The notes beneath the pieces were generated by a model, which was not told where the DNA came from, did no database searches, and was given only the letters and a program-made list of their open reading frames with translations. Source: Salinicola salarius (GTDB lineage: Bacteria; Pseudomonadota; Gammaproteobacteria; Pseudomonadales; Halomonadaceae). From it: 34,858 bases of DNA. The stretch spans positions 348,356-383,213 of the forward strand of contig NZ_PZJT01000006.1 in assembly GCF_003206135.1 (NCBI RefSeq). The letters are read 5' to 3'. A program made the translations under genes and the position numbers. This document shows positions 1 to 9,894 of the stretch, piece after piece (within the stretch, counting starts at the first letter, position 1; every line of letters begins with the position of its first letter).

Positions 1-32
1 GCGGGGTTCGTCGTTTCAAGGCCATGACAGCA

Positions 33-1433
33 TCAGGCCGGAGGCGCCTCGAAACTCCAACGGGTACCTTCGCGAGAGTCCTTGAGCACGATACCCAATG
101 CTGCCAGCTCGTCGCGGATCCGATCGGCCTCGGCGAAATCCCGATTGCCCTTGGCCGCGGCCCGCGCCTCGATACGCGTCTCGATCTCGGCTTCACTCAG
201 CGGCAGACCGGCAGCCCCCGCCTTGAGGAATTCGGCCGGTTCGCGCCCAAGCAGCCCCAGCACACTGGCCAGTCGCTTGAGCTCCTGCCCCAGCGCCCCG
301 GCATGGGCCGGCTCGGCATCGCGCAACCGGTTGATCTCCCGGGCCAGATCGAACAGTACCGATAGTGCTTCCGGCGTATTGAAATCATCGTTCATCGCCG
401 CCGAAAATCGCTCGGCGTAGACTCCTTCGACATCTCCATGGGCCAGCTCGACGCCATCGAGCGCATGATAGAAGCGCTCCAGCGACTTGCGCGCCTCGCT
501 GAGCGACTCCGGCGCGTAGTTGATCGGGCTTCGATAGTGGCTCGCGACCAGCAGGTAGCGGACCACTTCCGGATCGTGCACTTCCAATACATCGCGAATG
601 GTGAAGAAGTTGCCCAGCGACTTGGACATCTTCTCCTGATTGACGCGCACCGCGCCAGCGTGCATCCACACGTTGACGTAGGGCTTGCCCGTCGCCGCCT
701 CGCTCTGAGCGATCTCGTTCTCGTGATGCGGGAAAGTCAGGTCCGGCCCGCCGCCATGAATATCGAAGGTATCGCCCAGGCAACAGGTCGACATCGCCGA
801 ACACTCGATATGCCAACCGGGCCGCCCGTCGCCCCATGGCGACGACCAGCTCGCTTCGCCTGGCTTGGCGGCTTTCCATAGCACGAAATCGAGCGGATCT
901 TCCTTGTGCGCGTCGACATCGACCCTCGCGCCCGCTCTCATGTCGTCGAGGTTGCGATTGTTGAGCTTGCCGTAGTCGGCGAAGCGCCGAACACGATAGT
1001 AGACGTCACCATTGTCGGCCGCATAGGCATAACCGCCTTCGATCAGGCGCTCGATCATCGCCACGATCTCGGGAATGTGGCCGGTCGCACGCGGCTCCGC
1101 ATCCGGGCGCAGCACGCCGAGCCGCGCCTCGTCCTCGTGCATCGCCGCGATCATGCGCTCGGTCAATGCCGATATCGACTCGCCATTCTCCTCCGCGCGC
1201 CTGAGGATCTTGTCGTCGATATCGGTGATATTGCGAACGTAGGTCACGTCCAGCCCGGTCTGACGCAGCCAGCGAGTGATCACGTCGAACGCCACCATGA
1301 CGCGGGCATGGCCCAGATGGCAGTAGTCGTAGACCGTCATGCCGCAGACGTACATCCGCAGCTTGCCGGGCTCGATCGGTTCCAGCGCCGCCTTGCGTCG
1401 CGTCAGCGTGTTGTAGATCTCCAGCGCGCTCAT
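33..1433 (-). CDS. cysS: Cysteinyl-tRNA synthetase
   Basis: Charges tRNA-Cys with cysteine in the cytoplasm (class I synthetase). The protein has 466 residues, the usual bacterial length. The HIGH-type motif is seen as HLGHARVMV near residue 40 and the KMSKS loop as [10 protein letters not shown] near residue 268. The zinc-site pieces [17 protein letters not shown] and FPHHENE are all present. The ATG at 1433 lies 12 bases after the glnS stop. That stop (TAA) runs into AGG, which may act as a weak ribosome site, so the two genes are almost certainly one transcript. The order glnS-cysS next to divergent ppiB-lpxH matches Pseudomonas-type genomes. The stop is only 32 bases from the window edge and no terminator is visible there. 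Confidence 0.97.
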   Translation of the reverse strand: MSALEIYNTLTRRKAALEPIEPGKLRMYVCGMTVYDYCHLGHARVMVAFDVITRWLRQTGLDVTYVRNITDIDDKILRRAEENGESISALTERMIAAMHEDEARLGVLRPDAEPRATGHIPEIVAMIERLIEGGYAYAADNGDVYYRVRRFADYGKLNNRNLDDMRAGARVDVDAHKEDPLDFVLWKAAKPGEASWSSPWGDGRPGWHIECSAMSTCCLGDTFDIHGGGPDLTFPHHENEIAQSEAATGKPYVNVWMHAGAVRVNQEKMSKSLGNFFTIRDVLEVHDPEVVRYLLVASHYRSPINYAPESLSEARKSLERFYHALDGVELAHGDVEGVYAERFSAAMNDDFNTPEALSVLFDLAREINRLRDAEPAHAGALGQELKRLASVLGLLGREPAEFLKAGAAGLPLSEAEIETRIEARAAAKGNRDFAEADRIRDELAALGIVLKDSREGTRWSFEAPPA

Positions 1434-1445
1434 GTTCTCGCTACC

Positions 1446-3185
1446 TTAGCTCTGCTTCTTCTGAATCTTGGCCCAGCTATCCTTGAGCCCCACGGTGCGG
1501 TTGAACACCAGCTTGCCATCGCGACAAGCGTGACGATCGGCACAGAAGTAGCCAACGCGTTCGAACTGGTAGCGCGCTTCGGGTTCCACTTTCGCCAGCG
1601 CCGGCTCGGCGATCCCTTCCACGACAATCAGCGACTCCGGGTTCAGGTGCTCGAGGAAATCGGCGTCCTTGTCACGGTCCGGCGCCTCGTCGAGGAACAG
1701 GTTGTCGTACAGACGGACCTCCACCGGCACGCCATGTTCCGCGCTGACCCAGTGGATGACGCCCTTGACCTTGCGCCCTTCCGGATTCTTGCCCAGCGTG
1801 TCGAAGTCGACGCTGCAGTGCAGTGCCTCGATCTCGCCGCCCCCGCCCTTGATCACCTCGTCGCAGCGGATGACATAGCCGTTGCGCAAACGAACTTCCT
1901 TGCCGGGCGCCAGGCGGAAGAATTTCTTCGGCGGCTCTTCCATGAAGTCGTCGCGATCGATCCAGATCTCGCGGGTGAATGGCAGCCGGCGCATGCCCAT
2001 GTCCTCGCGCGCCGGATGCCCGGGCACCTCGAAGGCCTCGTCGTGATCCGCCGGGACATTGGTCAACACCACCTTCAGCGGGTCGAGAACGCACATGGCG
2101 CGCGGCGCGTTGTCCTCGAGATCCGAACGAATGGCGAAATGCAGCATCGCGATATCGACCACGTTGGCGGCACGGCTGACCCCGGTCATGTCGCAGAACT
2201 TGCGCAGCGACGCCGGCGTATAGCCCCGGCGGCGCAGCCCGGAGATCGTCGGCATGCGCGGATCGTCCCAGCCATCGACCACGTTCTGATCGACCAGCAG
2301 CTTGAGCTTGCGCTTGGACGTCACCGTATAGTTGACATTCATCCGCGCGAACTCGGTCTGCCGGGGTCTGGACGGCACCGGTAACTGGTCCAGGAACCAT
2401 TCGTACAGCGGTCGATGGTCCTCGAACTCCAGCGTGCATAGCGAATGCGTGATGCCCTCGATGGCGTCGGACTGCCCATGGGTAAAGTCGTAGGAGGGAT
2501 AGATCTTCCACGCATCGCCGGTCTGGTGGTGATGCGCATGACGAATGCGGTAGAGGATCGGATCGCGCAGGTTGATGTTCGGCGCGGCCATGTCGATCCT
2601 GGCCCGAAGCACCTTCGCCCCTTCGTCGAATTCGCCCAGGCGCATGCGCTCGAGCAGGTCGAGATTTTCATCGACACTGCGATCGCGATACGGACTCGGG
2701 CGGCCCGGCTCGGTCAGCGTGCCCCGATATTCGCGAATCTCCTCCGGCGAAAGATCGTCGACGTAAGCCTTGCCTTCCCGCACCAGGTGCTGGGCCCAGG
2801 CGTACAACTGATCGAAGTAGTCGGAAGCAAAGCGCACCGCCCCGCTCCATTCGTACCCGAGCCAGCGGATATCCTCCTGGATGGCATCGATATACGCCTG
2901 TTCTTCCTTGGCGGGATTGGTGTCGTCGAAGCGCAGATGGCATCGCCCACCGAACTGCTCCGCCAGGCCGAAATTGACCCAGATCGACTTGGCATGGCCG
3001 ATGTGCAGAAACCCGTTCGGCTCCGGCGGGAAGCGAGTCACGATCGTCTTGGCCTGGCCCGACTCGATTTCGTCCCGAATCTGGTTACGCAAGAAGTTCG
3101 GCGCGCCCTGCTGGGTATCGGCACCGTGCTGGGTCTCGGCGTTGTCGTTGGGGCTCTCGGCGCTCGTGTTGCTTTCGACGCTCAT
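1446..3185 (-). CDS. glnS: Glutaminyl-tRNA synthetase
   Basis: Charges tRNA-Gln with glutamine directly (class I). The catalytic core has the HIGH-type motif in [13 protein letters not shown] and the second signature as VTSKRKL, where E. coli has VMSKRKL. The C-terminal anticodon-binding barrels are present and end in KIQKKQS. I chose the ATG at 3185, giving 579 residues. A TTG 13 codons upstream at 3224 is also in frame but is a poorer start. Even from 3185 the first 40 or so residues are a hydrophilic, Ser/Asn/Asp/Gln-rich extension not found in the 554-residue E. coli enzyme. The conserved protein begins around [11 protein letters not shown]. It is the first gene of a leftward pair with cysS and diverges from ppiB. 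Confidence 0.97.
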   Translation of the reverse strand: MSVESNTSAESPNDNAETQHGADTQQGAPNFLRNQIRDEIESGQAKTIVTRFPPEPNGFLHIGHAKSIWVNFGLAEQFGGRCHLRFDDTNPAKEEQAYIDAIQEDIRWLGYEWSGAVRFASDYFDQLYAWAQHLVREGKAYVDDLSPEEIREYRGTLTEPGRPSPYRDRSVDENLDLLERMRLGEFDEGAKVLRARIDMAAPNINLRDPILYRIRHAHHHQTGDAWKIYPSYDFTHGQSDAIEGITHSLCTLEFEDHRPLYEWFLDQLPVPSRPRQTEFARMNVNYTVTSKRKLKLLVDQNVVDGWDDPRMPTISGLRRRGYTPASLRKFCDMTGVSRAANVVDIAMLHFAIRSDLEDNAPRAMCVLDPLKVVLTNVPADHDEAFEVPGHPAREDMGMRRLPFTREIWIDRDDFMEEPPKKFFRLAPGKEVRLRNGYVIRCDEVIKGGGGEIEALHCSVDFDTLGKNPEGRKVKGVIHWVSAEHGVPVEVRLYDNLFLDEAPDRDKDADFLEHLNPESLIVVEGIAEPALAKVEPEARYQFERVGYFCADRHACRDGKLVFNRTVGLKDSWAKIQKKQS

Positions 3186-3263
3186 GGAATGCAGGCAACC
3201 TCTGTAATTCGAATGATCGGCCAAAGATGCGGCCCGGATGACGGCAGGTTAACACGCAGGGAC

Positions 3264-3298
3264 AGCGGTTTCTCCCGCCGGCCCAAAACCGCTATTAT
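3264..3298. promoter_or_regulatory. Inverted repeat and possible -10 in the glnS/ppiB divergent region
   Basis: An 8-bp inverted repeat, AGCGGTTT at 3264-3271 and AAACCGCT at 3286-3293, is followed by TATTAT at 3293-3298, a plausible -10 for ppiB. No good -35 was found. The repeat overlaps the expected polymerase site, so it could be an operator. This is inference from position and symmetry only. Confidence 0.3.
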
Positions 3299-3369
3299 AG
3301 CGCGACGCCCGCGGCCGGCGCCAAGCCGGCCGCCACCTATCGACAGCCCAGAATCGCTCAGGATTTCCG

Positions 3370-3864
3370 ATGATCGTCTTGCATACCAACCACGGTGTCA
3401 TCAAACTCGAACTCGACCATGACAAGGCTCCGAAAACTGCCGCCAACTTCGAGCAGTACGTCAAGGACGGCCACTATGACGGCACGCTGTTCCATCGCGT
3501 GATCGACGGATTCATGGTCCAGGGCGGCGGCTTCGACACCGACTTCGAGCAGAAGTCCACGCGTGCGCCCATCGAGAACGAAGCCGACAACGGCCTGGCC
3601 AACCAGAAGGGCAGCGTTGCCATGGCACGCACCCAGGACCCGCACTCGGCCAGTGCGCAGTTCTTCATCAACGTCGGCGACAACGACTTCCTCAATCATC
3701 GCGACAAGAGCCTGCAGGGCTGGGGTTACTGCGTGTTCGGCCGCGTGGTCGAAGGCATGGACGTAGTCGACAGCATCCGCCAGGTCGCTACCGGGCGTCG
3801 TGGCATGCACAGCGACGTTCCCACGGAAGATGTCATCATCGAACGCGCCGAAGTCACGGCCTGA
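3370..3864 (+). CDS. ppiB: Peptidyl-prolyl cis-trans isomerase B (cyclophilin)
   Basis: Cytoplasmic cyclophilin that speeds isomerisation of Xaa-Pro bonds during folding. It has 164 residues, matching the E. coli enzyme, and no signal peptide. The core motifs are in order: [28 protein letters not shown], the SAQFFINV segment and [12 protein letters not shown]. The ATG at 3370 has AGGA about 6 bases upstream. It is followed 46 bases later by lpxH on the same strand, and the two probably share a transcript ending at the hairpin near 4670-4700. Confidence 0.96.
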   Translation: MIVLHTNHGVIKLELDHDKAPKTAANFEQYVKDGHYDGTLFHRVIDGFMVQGGGFDTDFEQKSTRAPIENEADNGLANQKGSVAMARTQDPHSASAQFFINVGDNDFLNHRDKSLQGWGYCVFGRVVEGMDVVDSIRQVATGRRGMHSDVPTEDVIIERAEVTA

Positions 3865-3910
3865 TCTTCATCCCGATATTGGCCGACTATCGAAAGGAAC
3901 GATCTCTCGC

Positions 3911-4633
3911 ATGCAACTGCTGATTGCCGATCTCCATCTTCACCCCTCCCAGCCGGACATCGCCAAGGGGTTCATCGACTACCTTCGCGGTCCGGCCCGA
4001 CAGGCATCCTCGCTGACCATCCTCGGCGATCTGTTCGAAGCCTGGATCGGCGATGACTACCGTGGCGAGTTCGAGCAGCAGATCATTGCCGAACTGAAGG
4101 CCTGCAGCGATGCCGGTACGCGGCTGGCGTTCATGCACGGCAACCGGGATTTTCTGATCGGCGAGTCATTCGCTGCGGATAGCGGTTGCGCCCTGCTCGA
4201 CGACCCGACGGTGGTCGAACTTGCGGGTCAGCGCGTCCTGCTGATGCACGGCGACAGCCTGTGTACCCGAGACGAAGCCTACATGGCCTTCCGCCAGCAG
4301 GCGCGCAATCCGGCCTGGCAGGCGCAGATACTAGCGATGCCGGTCGCCGAACGCCTGGCGCTGGCCAAGCAGCTACGGCAGCAGTCCGGCGAAGCCAATA
4401 CCAACAAGGCCGAAGACATCATGGACGTCACTCCCGAAGCCGTCGTCGAGACCCTGCAGGCTCATGAGGTGAAGGTCATGATTCACGGCCATACCCACCG
4501 TCCGGCCGTCCACGATCTCACCGTCGGTGGCGAGCCGGCAAAACGCTACGTCATCGGCGACTGGCGTCCCGGCGTGGGCTGGCAGCTGAGAGTCGAAGAC
4601 GACACGCTGACGCTCGAGTCGTTTGCGCTCTGA
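3911..4633 (+). CDS. lpxH: UDP-2,3-diacylglucosamine diphosphatase
   Basis: Hydrolyses UDP-2,3-diacylglucosamine to lipid X and UMP in lipid A synthesis, acting at the inner face of the cytoplasmic membrane. It is a calcineurin-like metallophosphoesterase. The metal-binding series is complete: ADLHLH (residues 6-11), GDLFEAWIGDD (near 39-49), HGNRD (near 77), LMHGDS (near 115) and HGHTHRP (near 195). The length of 240 residues is normal for LpxH. The ATG at 3911 is chosen because the protein aligns from MQLLIADLHLH and AAGGAA lies upstream. The ppiB-lpxH order is the common gammaproteobacterial one. Confidence 0.95.
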   Translation: MQLLIADLHLHPSQPDIAKGFIDYLRGPARQASSLTILGDLFEAWIGDDYRGEFEQQIIAELKACSDAGTRLAFMHGNRDFLIGESFAADSGCALLDDPTVVELAGQRVLLMHGDSLCTRDEAYMAFRQQARNPAWQAQILAMPVAERLALAKQLRQQSGEANTNKAEDIMDVTPEAVVETLQAHEVKVMIHGHTHRPAVHDLTVGGEPAKRYVIGDWRPGVGWQLRVEDDTLTLESFAL

Positions 4634-4666
4634 CGAGTTCGATACAGATTTTCGACGGCAGCCCTG

Positions 4667-4704
4667 AAAGCGCCCGGTTCGAATGTCGAGCCGGGCGCTT
4701 TTTC
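4667..4704 (+). terminator. Rho-independent terminator after lpxH
   Basis: An 11-bp stem, AAAGCGCCCGG at 4667-4677 and CCGGGCGCTTT at 4691-4701, has a 13-base loop and a T-run on the plus strand. It ends the ppiB-lpxH transcript. On the minus strand the T-tail is short, so it is at best a weak terminator for the convergent regulator gene. Confidence 0.85.
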
Positions 4705-4744
4705 CATGCACAGATCCAGGCAAGGAAGCTGTCGTGAGTCACGG

Positions 4745-7700
4745 CTAGAGCTGATAATCCGGCGCACGGGTCGGGGCGCTGACGTTGTCCAGAAGCGTCC
4801 GCCAGCGAGTCAGAACCGGCGCATCGGACAGCGCCACTTCTCCCAGTCGATAGCGCAGCGCTTGCTGCTTTTCCTTATCGCCGGAATCGACCAACGAGAG
4901 CCACATTTCCAGGCTCTTCAGCTCCATATGGGCGCTGCCCGCCTCGACCGCCCAGATTCTCGCCTCCTCGATCAGGGCCGCAACTGTCTGCATGTCGTCC
5001 CCCATGCGATGCCTGGCGCGAGCCATCTGCAGCGCAAGCTGCGGCATCATCAGCGAACGTCGGGTTCGCGCCTGGTCGAGGCAAGGCTCCAGATACGTCA
5101 CAGCAAGCGCGACATCGTTGAGCGCCAGGCAGGCGTCCCCGTACCACAGCAAAGGCCGTTGATGCGGCTCCCGGCCGGTCAGCTCGCTCAACTGCGCGAT
5201 GCAGGCCTCGATTCGTTTCAGGCCGCACGCCTCCCCCGCCAGCGACTGGCTCCAACCCAGTACGCAGTCGGCCTCCCAATGCCAGCGCTGGAGATCCTCG
5301 GTCCGGGTCATTTCGTGCGCTCGGCGACCGCGCTCAGTGGCCAGGTGAATATGTCCCAGTTGCCGGTAGAGCGAGGCGGCAAAAATCAGTGCCAGGGCCA
5401 GCGATCCCGGATGGCGAACCGACTCGGCCAAGCGAATGGCGGTCTCCATCTGCTGTTCCGCGCGCAGGTAGTCGCCGCGCAGGCAGAGCGCCCAGCTCTG
5501 GTAGCAGGCTGCCGCCACCTGCGGATGATCGGAGTATGGCAACCATTCCAGCACCATCGGCTGATTCAACGGGTCGATCTGGTCGAGATGTTCGTAGGCA
5601 AGCGATATCCTGCCGCTCCAGTACTCTCCGTGAGCCCGGGCATAGAGCGCCAGGCGCTGGTAACGGGGGTCGTCGATGCGCTGGGCCAGCTCGCGCAGCT
5701 GCATGGCCAGCAACTCCGCATCGCGGTTGGCGTGGCGTTGGCTGGCGCCGACCCAGAGCCCCCAGGTCACCAGAAACGCCTGGTCGTCGGCAGCCTCGTC
5801 ATCCAGGTCTGCACCCTGCCAGAGCTCCTGAGCCTGAAGGAAACTCTCATGCGCCGCTCGCGATCCGTGGCCCTCCAGTGCATAACACGCCTGCCCCTTG
5901 ACGGTCAGCAGACTGATCTGACGCTCGGCGCCGCCGGCGGACACCTGGTTCAGGCAGGCCAGGCCGGACTCCGCCAGCCTCAGCGCCGTGCGATTGGCAC
6001 TCACCTTGAGCCCGCTCCGGGCGGCCATTTCGAAATAGCGCGCGGCACGGGCCGGGTCACCGCTTCGCCTCAGGTGCTCGGCGAAGTCGCCGGGGTGACG
6101 GCTGATCCAGGCGGGATAGCGTGATTCGATCACTTCGACCACCCGCTGGTGCAGGGCGATACGCACGTCCTGCGGGCAGGAAAGATAGGCTGCCTCCTGC
6201 AGCAACGGATGCGTGAACTGGAAATCGTAAGGGCAGGTTTCGCAGGGTTCGATGATCTCCAGCCGCCGCATCTGCTCCAGCGCAGCCTTGAGCGCATCGT
6301 CACCGACTTCCAGGCAATCGCGCAGCATGCCGGCTTCGAACTGACGGCCAAAGATGGCTGCCATGTGGGCGACCTGGCGATCACCTTGCAACTGATCGAT
6401 ACGGCTGGCCAGCAATCCCAGCAACCCGCTCGGCAGACTGTCGACATTTAGCCGTCGACCTTCGCGCCGATCGATCTCCAACCGGCGGCAAATCTCCTGC
6501 AGGTAGAGCGGAACGCCTTCGCAGCGCTGGATCAACTGATCGCGCAGCCGGGGTCCGAGCTTGAGCCGATGGCGACGTGCCAGATACTCCAGCATATCCG
6601 CTGATAGGCGACCATCGAGACGCCCCAAAATTACCTGCTGATCCCAGTTCAACCTGATCGGAGGGACTTCACGATTCTGATGCGAGGCTATCAGCAACGA
6701 AGCGGTATGAATCGGCAGTCTGGCCTGCAGATTCAGCAATACCTTGAGAGAGGGTTCGTCCAGCCACTGCAGGTCATCGACGATGATCACCAGCGGACGA
6801 CGGGAGGCCATCTCGAGAATCAATGCCTGGACCAGTTGGGTGACCAGCTCCACTGCCTCGTCGGCATCTTCGCGCGCCAGGGGTTCGCGGCCCAGCACAT
6901 CGATCAGCAGCCGCCGGCGCTCGCTGCCGATCTTCTGCAGTACAGCAGTACGATCGATCAGTTGGCCGAGCGCTTCGCCATCCGGCTCCTGTTCCAGATA
7001 CCACCCGAGCAGCGACTGGATCAGCCCGTACGAAGTCTGGCTGGACAGCCGAGTCGTGGGCCGCCAGAACACCGCGACGTCCTCGTGCTGGAGGTATTCA
7101 CGGAAATGGATCATCAAGGCGGACTTGCCAATGCCGGTATCTCCCAGCACCAGCAGGCTCTGGCGTAGCCCCAGGGAAACCCGAGCCAGCGCATCCCGTA
7201 ACTGGCGCAGCTCCGCCTCGCGCCCCATCAGGCTGGGCGGCAAGGCCTCGCGTCTAGAGGATTCCACGCCCAGCACCAGCCCACGTCGCTGGACACGACC
7301 GTCACTGCTGATCAGACGCGGCGTCAGGCGAGATTGCAGATCGAACGCGGGCGGCAGATGCTGGCTGGCATTGAGCGATATCACCAGCTCGCTGCTCTGC
7401 GCTGCCGCCATCATCGCCAATGCCACTTGTGTCACGTCACCGAACGGGTCGATCGATTGTCGCTCCGGCAACCAGATCACTCGCCCGCTATCCAGTCCGG
7501 CCGTCAGCATGAATCGCGGGGGCGAATCATCACCTTCCCAAACGCTGTCGAGCTCGCGGGCCAAGCCTTGTCGGCAGTGTTCGAACAGCGCCACCAGTTC
7601 GGCCAGCTGATGCGTCGGCCCATGAGTACCAAAACACGCCAGGCCGATCCCGCTGCCCACGGCGGTCTGCCAGAAACCGCCCAGATGCCGGCACTGGGTT

Positions 7701-8644
7701 TCCAGCCACTGAAACAGTCGCCCCTGCGCTTTCAGGCATGCCAGCGCCCGGCCGAGATCGTTGCCGGCATCCACCGGCCTGAGAGCGATCGCCATCACCG
7801 TAATCTGGCGGTAATCGATGTCTTGGGCGACGTAACCCAAAGCACCCGGCTGCGCCGCTTGAGCGGCGGGCGAGCCCGCCTGACTCAGCCAGTCGGAGCT
7901 GGCCACTCCCTGCGCTGGCACCTCCGACCAGAATCGCGCCAACTGCAAAAAGCCGGGCTCCGGCTGCTGTCCCGAGAGCGCCAGGTGCTGCAGGAAGGCG
8001 TTGAACTGTTCCCGAGCAGCAGCAAACTGTCCATGCTCGGCGAGCTGTCGTACGAGACGCTCATGAAAGGGGCAGTAGTCGGGAATACGATGAATCAGGG
8101 TGCGTAGCAACGCCTCCGGTAGCGCCGAGGCAGCCTCCAGAACCCGCTCCGCGTATTCGATCAGCCGCTGGCGCCACTCGCCTCGCGTACGCACCAGCCA
8201 CTGCTGGAAAGCGACACACTGCCCCAGATGAAGCTCCGCCAGCAGATCGCCCCGATAATGGTCGAGCAACTGCTCCAGAGTCGCCACGGTGGGCGGCTGC
8301 TGAAGCAGCTCGTCCGCCGCGCGGAGATCCCAGACGACAGAGGCCGGCAGATCGAAGGCGATCGTCTGCCGGGTGACGGACAGGGATACCTCGGCAAGAT
8401 CACCGAGGCTGTGACGCAGACAGTGCAAGGCGTGGCGAAGGTTGGTTCGGCCGGACTTGACGCCCTGATCCGGCCACAGCATCTCAGCCAGAGCGGCACG
8501 ACTGACCGGTGTTTCCTGCATCAGGAGATAGACCAGCAGCGCCTTCACCTTGTCATAGCTGAACTGCGTCAGAGCCCGCTCGCCCTGCTGATAACCGAAG
8601 TGTCCGAAGAGCGAAATTGTTGTTGTAGCTGGACCTGGGTTCAT
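4745..8644 (-). CDS. Large SARP/BTAD-type regulator with degenerate cyclase-like domain, AAA ATPase and TPR
   Basis: About 1299 residues from the ATG at 8644. A TTG start 31 codons upstream (8737) is possible but less likely. Order of parts: an OmpR-like winged helix near residues 10-105; a helical BTAD domain (115-240); a stretch near 280-440 patterned like a class III nucleotide cyclase (ITVMAIAL, VGSGIGLACFG, LTAGLDSGRV, DPFGDVTQVAL); an AAA-type ATPase with Walker A GDTGIGKS (about 501-508) and Walker B LVIIVDD (about 618-624); then helical TPR-like repeats to the end. It is presumably a signal-integrating transcription activator; the target and ligand are unknown. The cyclase-like part lacks the usual metal-binding Asp residues and is probably inactive. 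The only same-strand neighbour is miaE, 100 bp upstream. Family recognition is firm; the function is inference. Confidence 0.85.
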   Translation of the reverse strand: MNPGPATTTISLFGHFGYQQGERALTQFSYDKVKALLVYLLMQETPVSRAALAEMLWPDQGVKSGRTNLRHALHCLRHSLGDLAEVSLSVTRQTIAFDLPASVVWDLRAADELLQQPPTVATLEQLLDHYRGDLLAELHLGQCVAFQQWLVRTRGEWRQRLIEYAERVLEAASALPEALLRTLIHRIPDYCPFHERLVRQLAEHGQFAAAREQFNAFLQHLALSGQQPEPGFLQLARFWSEVPAQGVASSDWLSQAGSPAAQAAQPGALGYVAQDIDYRQITVMAIALRPVDAGNDLGRALACLKAQGRLFQWLETQCRHLGGFWQTAVGSGIGLACFGTHGPTHQLAELVALFEHCRQGLARELDSVWEGDDSPPRFMLTAGLDSGRVIWLPERQSIDPFGDVTQVALAMMAAAQSSELVISLNASQHLPPAFDLQSRLTPRLISSDGRVQRRGLVLGVESSRREALPPSLMGREAELRQLRDALARVSLGLRQSLLVLGDTGIGKSALMIHFREYLQHEDVAVFWRPTTRLSSQTSYGLIQSLLGWYLEQEPDGEALGQLIDRTAVLQKIGSERRRLLIDVLGREPLAREDADEAVELVTQLVQALILEMASRRPLVIIVDDLQWLDEPSLKVLLNLQARLPIHTASLLIASHQNREVPPIRLNWDQQVILGRLDGRLSADMLEYLARRHRLKLGPRLRDQLIQRCEGVPLYLQEICRRLEIDRREGRRLNVDSLPSGLLGLLASRIDQLQGDRQVAHMAAIFGRQFEAGMLRDCLEVGDDALKAALEQMRRLEIIEPCETCPYDFQFTHPLLQEAAYLSCPQDVRIALHQRVVEVIESRYPAWISRHPGDFAEHLRRSGDPARAARYFEMAARSGLKVSANRTALRLAESGLACLNQVSAGGAERQISLLTVKGQACYALEGHGSRAAHESFLQAQELWQGADLDDEAADDQAFLVTWGLWVGASQRHANRDAELLAMQLRELAQRIDDPRYQRLALYARAHGEYWSGRISLAYEHLDQIDPLNQPMVLEWLPYSDHPQVAAACYQSWALCLRGDYLRAEQQMETAIRLAESVRHPGSLALALIFAASLYRQLGHIHLATERGRRAHEMTRTEDLQRWHWEADCVLGWSQSLAGEACGLKRIEACIAQLSELTGREPHQRPLLWYGDACLALNDVALAVTYLEPCLDQARTRRSLMMPQLALQMARARHRMGDDMQTVAALIEEARIWAVEAGSAHMELKSLEMWLSLVDSGDKEKQQALRYRLGEVALSDAPVLTRWRTLLDNVSAPTRAPDYQL

Positions 8645-8711
8645 TGCTTTCCATTCATCCGGTGAGAGGTACAGCCGCCCGGTGGTCACGAACGAGACAG
8701 CCGTCGTCGTG

Positions 8712-8731
8712 CCATGGCTCGAGAGCCATGG
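8712..8731. promoter_or_regulatory. Perfect 9-bp inverted repeat upstream of the large regulator
   Basis: CCATGGCTC at 8712-8720 and GAGCCATGG at 8723-8731 are separated by GA. The repeat sits between the miaE stop (8746) and the regulator start (8644), about 70 bases before that start. It has no T-tail on either strand, so a terminator is unlikely. The short spacer fits a dimeric operator, possibly for self-regulation. This is inference. Confidence 0.4.
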
Positions 8732-8745
8732 TTCCAAAGCGGTGA

Positions 8746-9408
8746 TCAGGAGGCACGGGCTGCCGGCACGCCGCTGTGAAAGCGAAACATGGCGTCTTCG
8801 CCTTCGATCAGGGCCTGTTCGTGAATGGCAAAGCGGGCCACCCGTTCAGCGACCACTTCCTTTCCCGCATAGCGCTCGGCAAGCCCCAGGTAATCCTCGA
8901 AATGGCGCCCTTCCGACCGCACCAGCGAGCGATAGAACTTGGCAAGCGACTCATCGAGGTGAGGAATCAACCTGGCGAAACGCTCGCAGGAACGCGCTTC
9001 GATGAAGGCCCCGACGATCAGGATGTCGATCAGCCGGTGCGGCTCCTCGCGCGCCACGTGCTCGCGCAGGCCCTCGGCATAGCGCGACGCCTGAATGTGG
9101 GAATAGTCGACGCCCCGTTCCTGCATCAGCCCGACCACCTGCTCGAAGTGCAGAAGCTCCTCGCGGGCGAGCTGGGACATCTTGGTCAGGAGTTCGGGGC
9201 GATCCACATAGCGAAACATCAAGCTCATGGCCGTCGACGCCGCCTTCTTTTCGCACTGTGCGTGGTCGATCAGCAACAGCGCGGGATTTTCTAGCGCCGC
9301 CTCTATCCAGCGCCTCGGGGTTTCACATGGCAGAAAATCGAGCAGCTCGGCAGGCAGCAGGTCGTCGGTAGTGCAATCGGTATGGGCAGTCATTCGTTCG
9401 GTAGTCAT
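8746..9408 (-). CDS. miaE: tRNA-(ms2io6A)-hydroxylase
   Basis: Di-iron, ferritin-like oxygenase that hydroxylates the isopentenyl group of ms2i6A37 in tRNA. The iron ligands are visible: Glu53 in HAQCEKKAAS, Glu84 and His87 in EELLHF, a Glu in FIEARSCERF, and a Glu and His in SEGRHFEDY. From the ATG at 9408 the protein is 220 residues; a second ATG five codons later is also possible. The frame stays open upstream for 58 codons, but that part is basic and looks non-coding. The large regulator follows 100 bp downstream on the same strand. A small inverted repeat (GTCGAG-CA-CTCGAC, 9417-9430) lies just ahead of the start. Confidence 0.93.
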   Translation of the reverse strand: MTTERMTAHTDCTTDDLLPAELLDFLPCETPRRWIEAALENPALLLIDHAQCEKKAASTAMSLMFRYVDRPELLTKMSQLAREELLHFEQVVGLMQERGVDYSHIQASRYAEGLREHVAREEPHRLIDILIVGAFIEARSCERFARLIPHLDESLAKFYRSLVRSEGRHFEDYLGLAERYAGKEVVAERVARFAIHEQALIEGEDAMFRFHSGVPAARAS

Positions 9409-9894
9409 TGACGTTCGTCGAGCACTCGACAGGCAATGCCGAGTACATGAATAAAAGCGGCGCACACGGGTAACGACGATTCGAACCGCGTGTCGGATAC
9501 GGCGCGATTCGCCGAAAAACGGGACAGAACCGCGGCGAGCGACATCCTTCACCGGATCGTTGATTGGAGCCTGATGAGACACTCAGGTTCCGGTGCGTTG
9601 AATCAAAGTGGATTCGATGAAATTTCGCTCTATGGTAGCGCCTGGCCAGCCAGACTTCGACACCCATCTGCTCGACCATGGTGACATTGACTTTCTTCGC
9701 GGTTTTCTCCGCCCGCCCCTGTTCCGCCCGAACGATGACGGCTCCTTAACATTGTCGACAGTTTCACGTAGACTTCGCTGCGCCCACCGCAGCCGATCTG
9801 TTGCCGACCGAAACGTACCCATAACGGTTACAAAGTCGCGGCTACGAATACACATCGCTCATGCGGGCTCTAACACTAGATGAGGCTCTCCACC
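9409..9894. other. Intergenic region between miaE and acnB
   Basis: About 490 bases between divergent genes. It holds the probable acnB promoter (9746-9774) and the unseen miaE promoter. Short open frames occur on both strands (for example 9608-9883 plus and 9490-9679), but they have no recognisable protein and no good ribosome site. I saw no RNA gene or repeat array. Confidence 0.5.
9746..9774 (+). promoter_or_regulatory. Candidate sigma-70 promoter of acnB
   Basis: TTAACA (9746-9751) and TAGACT (9769-9774) are 17 bases apart, and the leader to the acnB start is about 115 bases long. Both hexamers are recognisable but imperfect. No other candidate in the region has this spacing. Confidence 0.45.

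Noticed and set aside
906..2384. Long open frame (492 codons) on the plus strand over cysS and glnS
   Set aside because: It is antisense to two well-identified synthetase genes. Its translation is rich in His/Arg/Leu with no recognisable domain, as expected from the mirror of GC-rich codons.
9608..9883. Small plus-strand gene in the miaE-acnB gap
   Set aside because: No ribosome site, no recognisable domain, and it overlaps the candidate acnB promoter.
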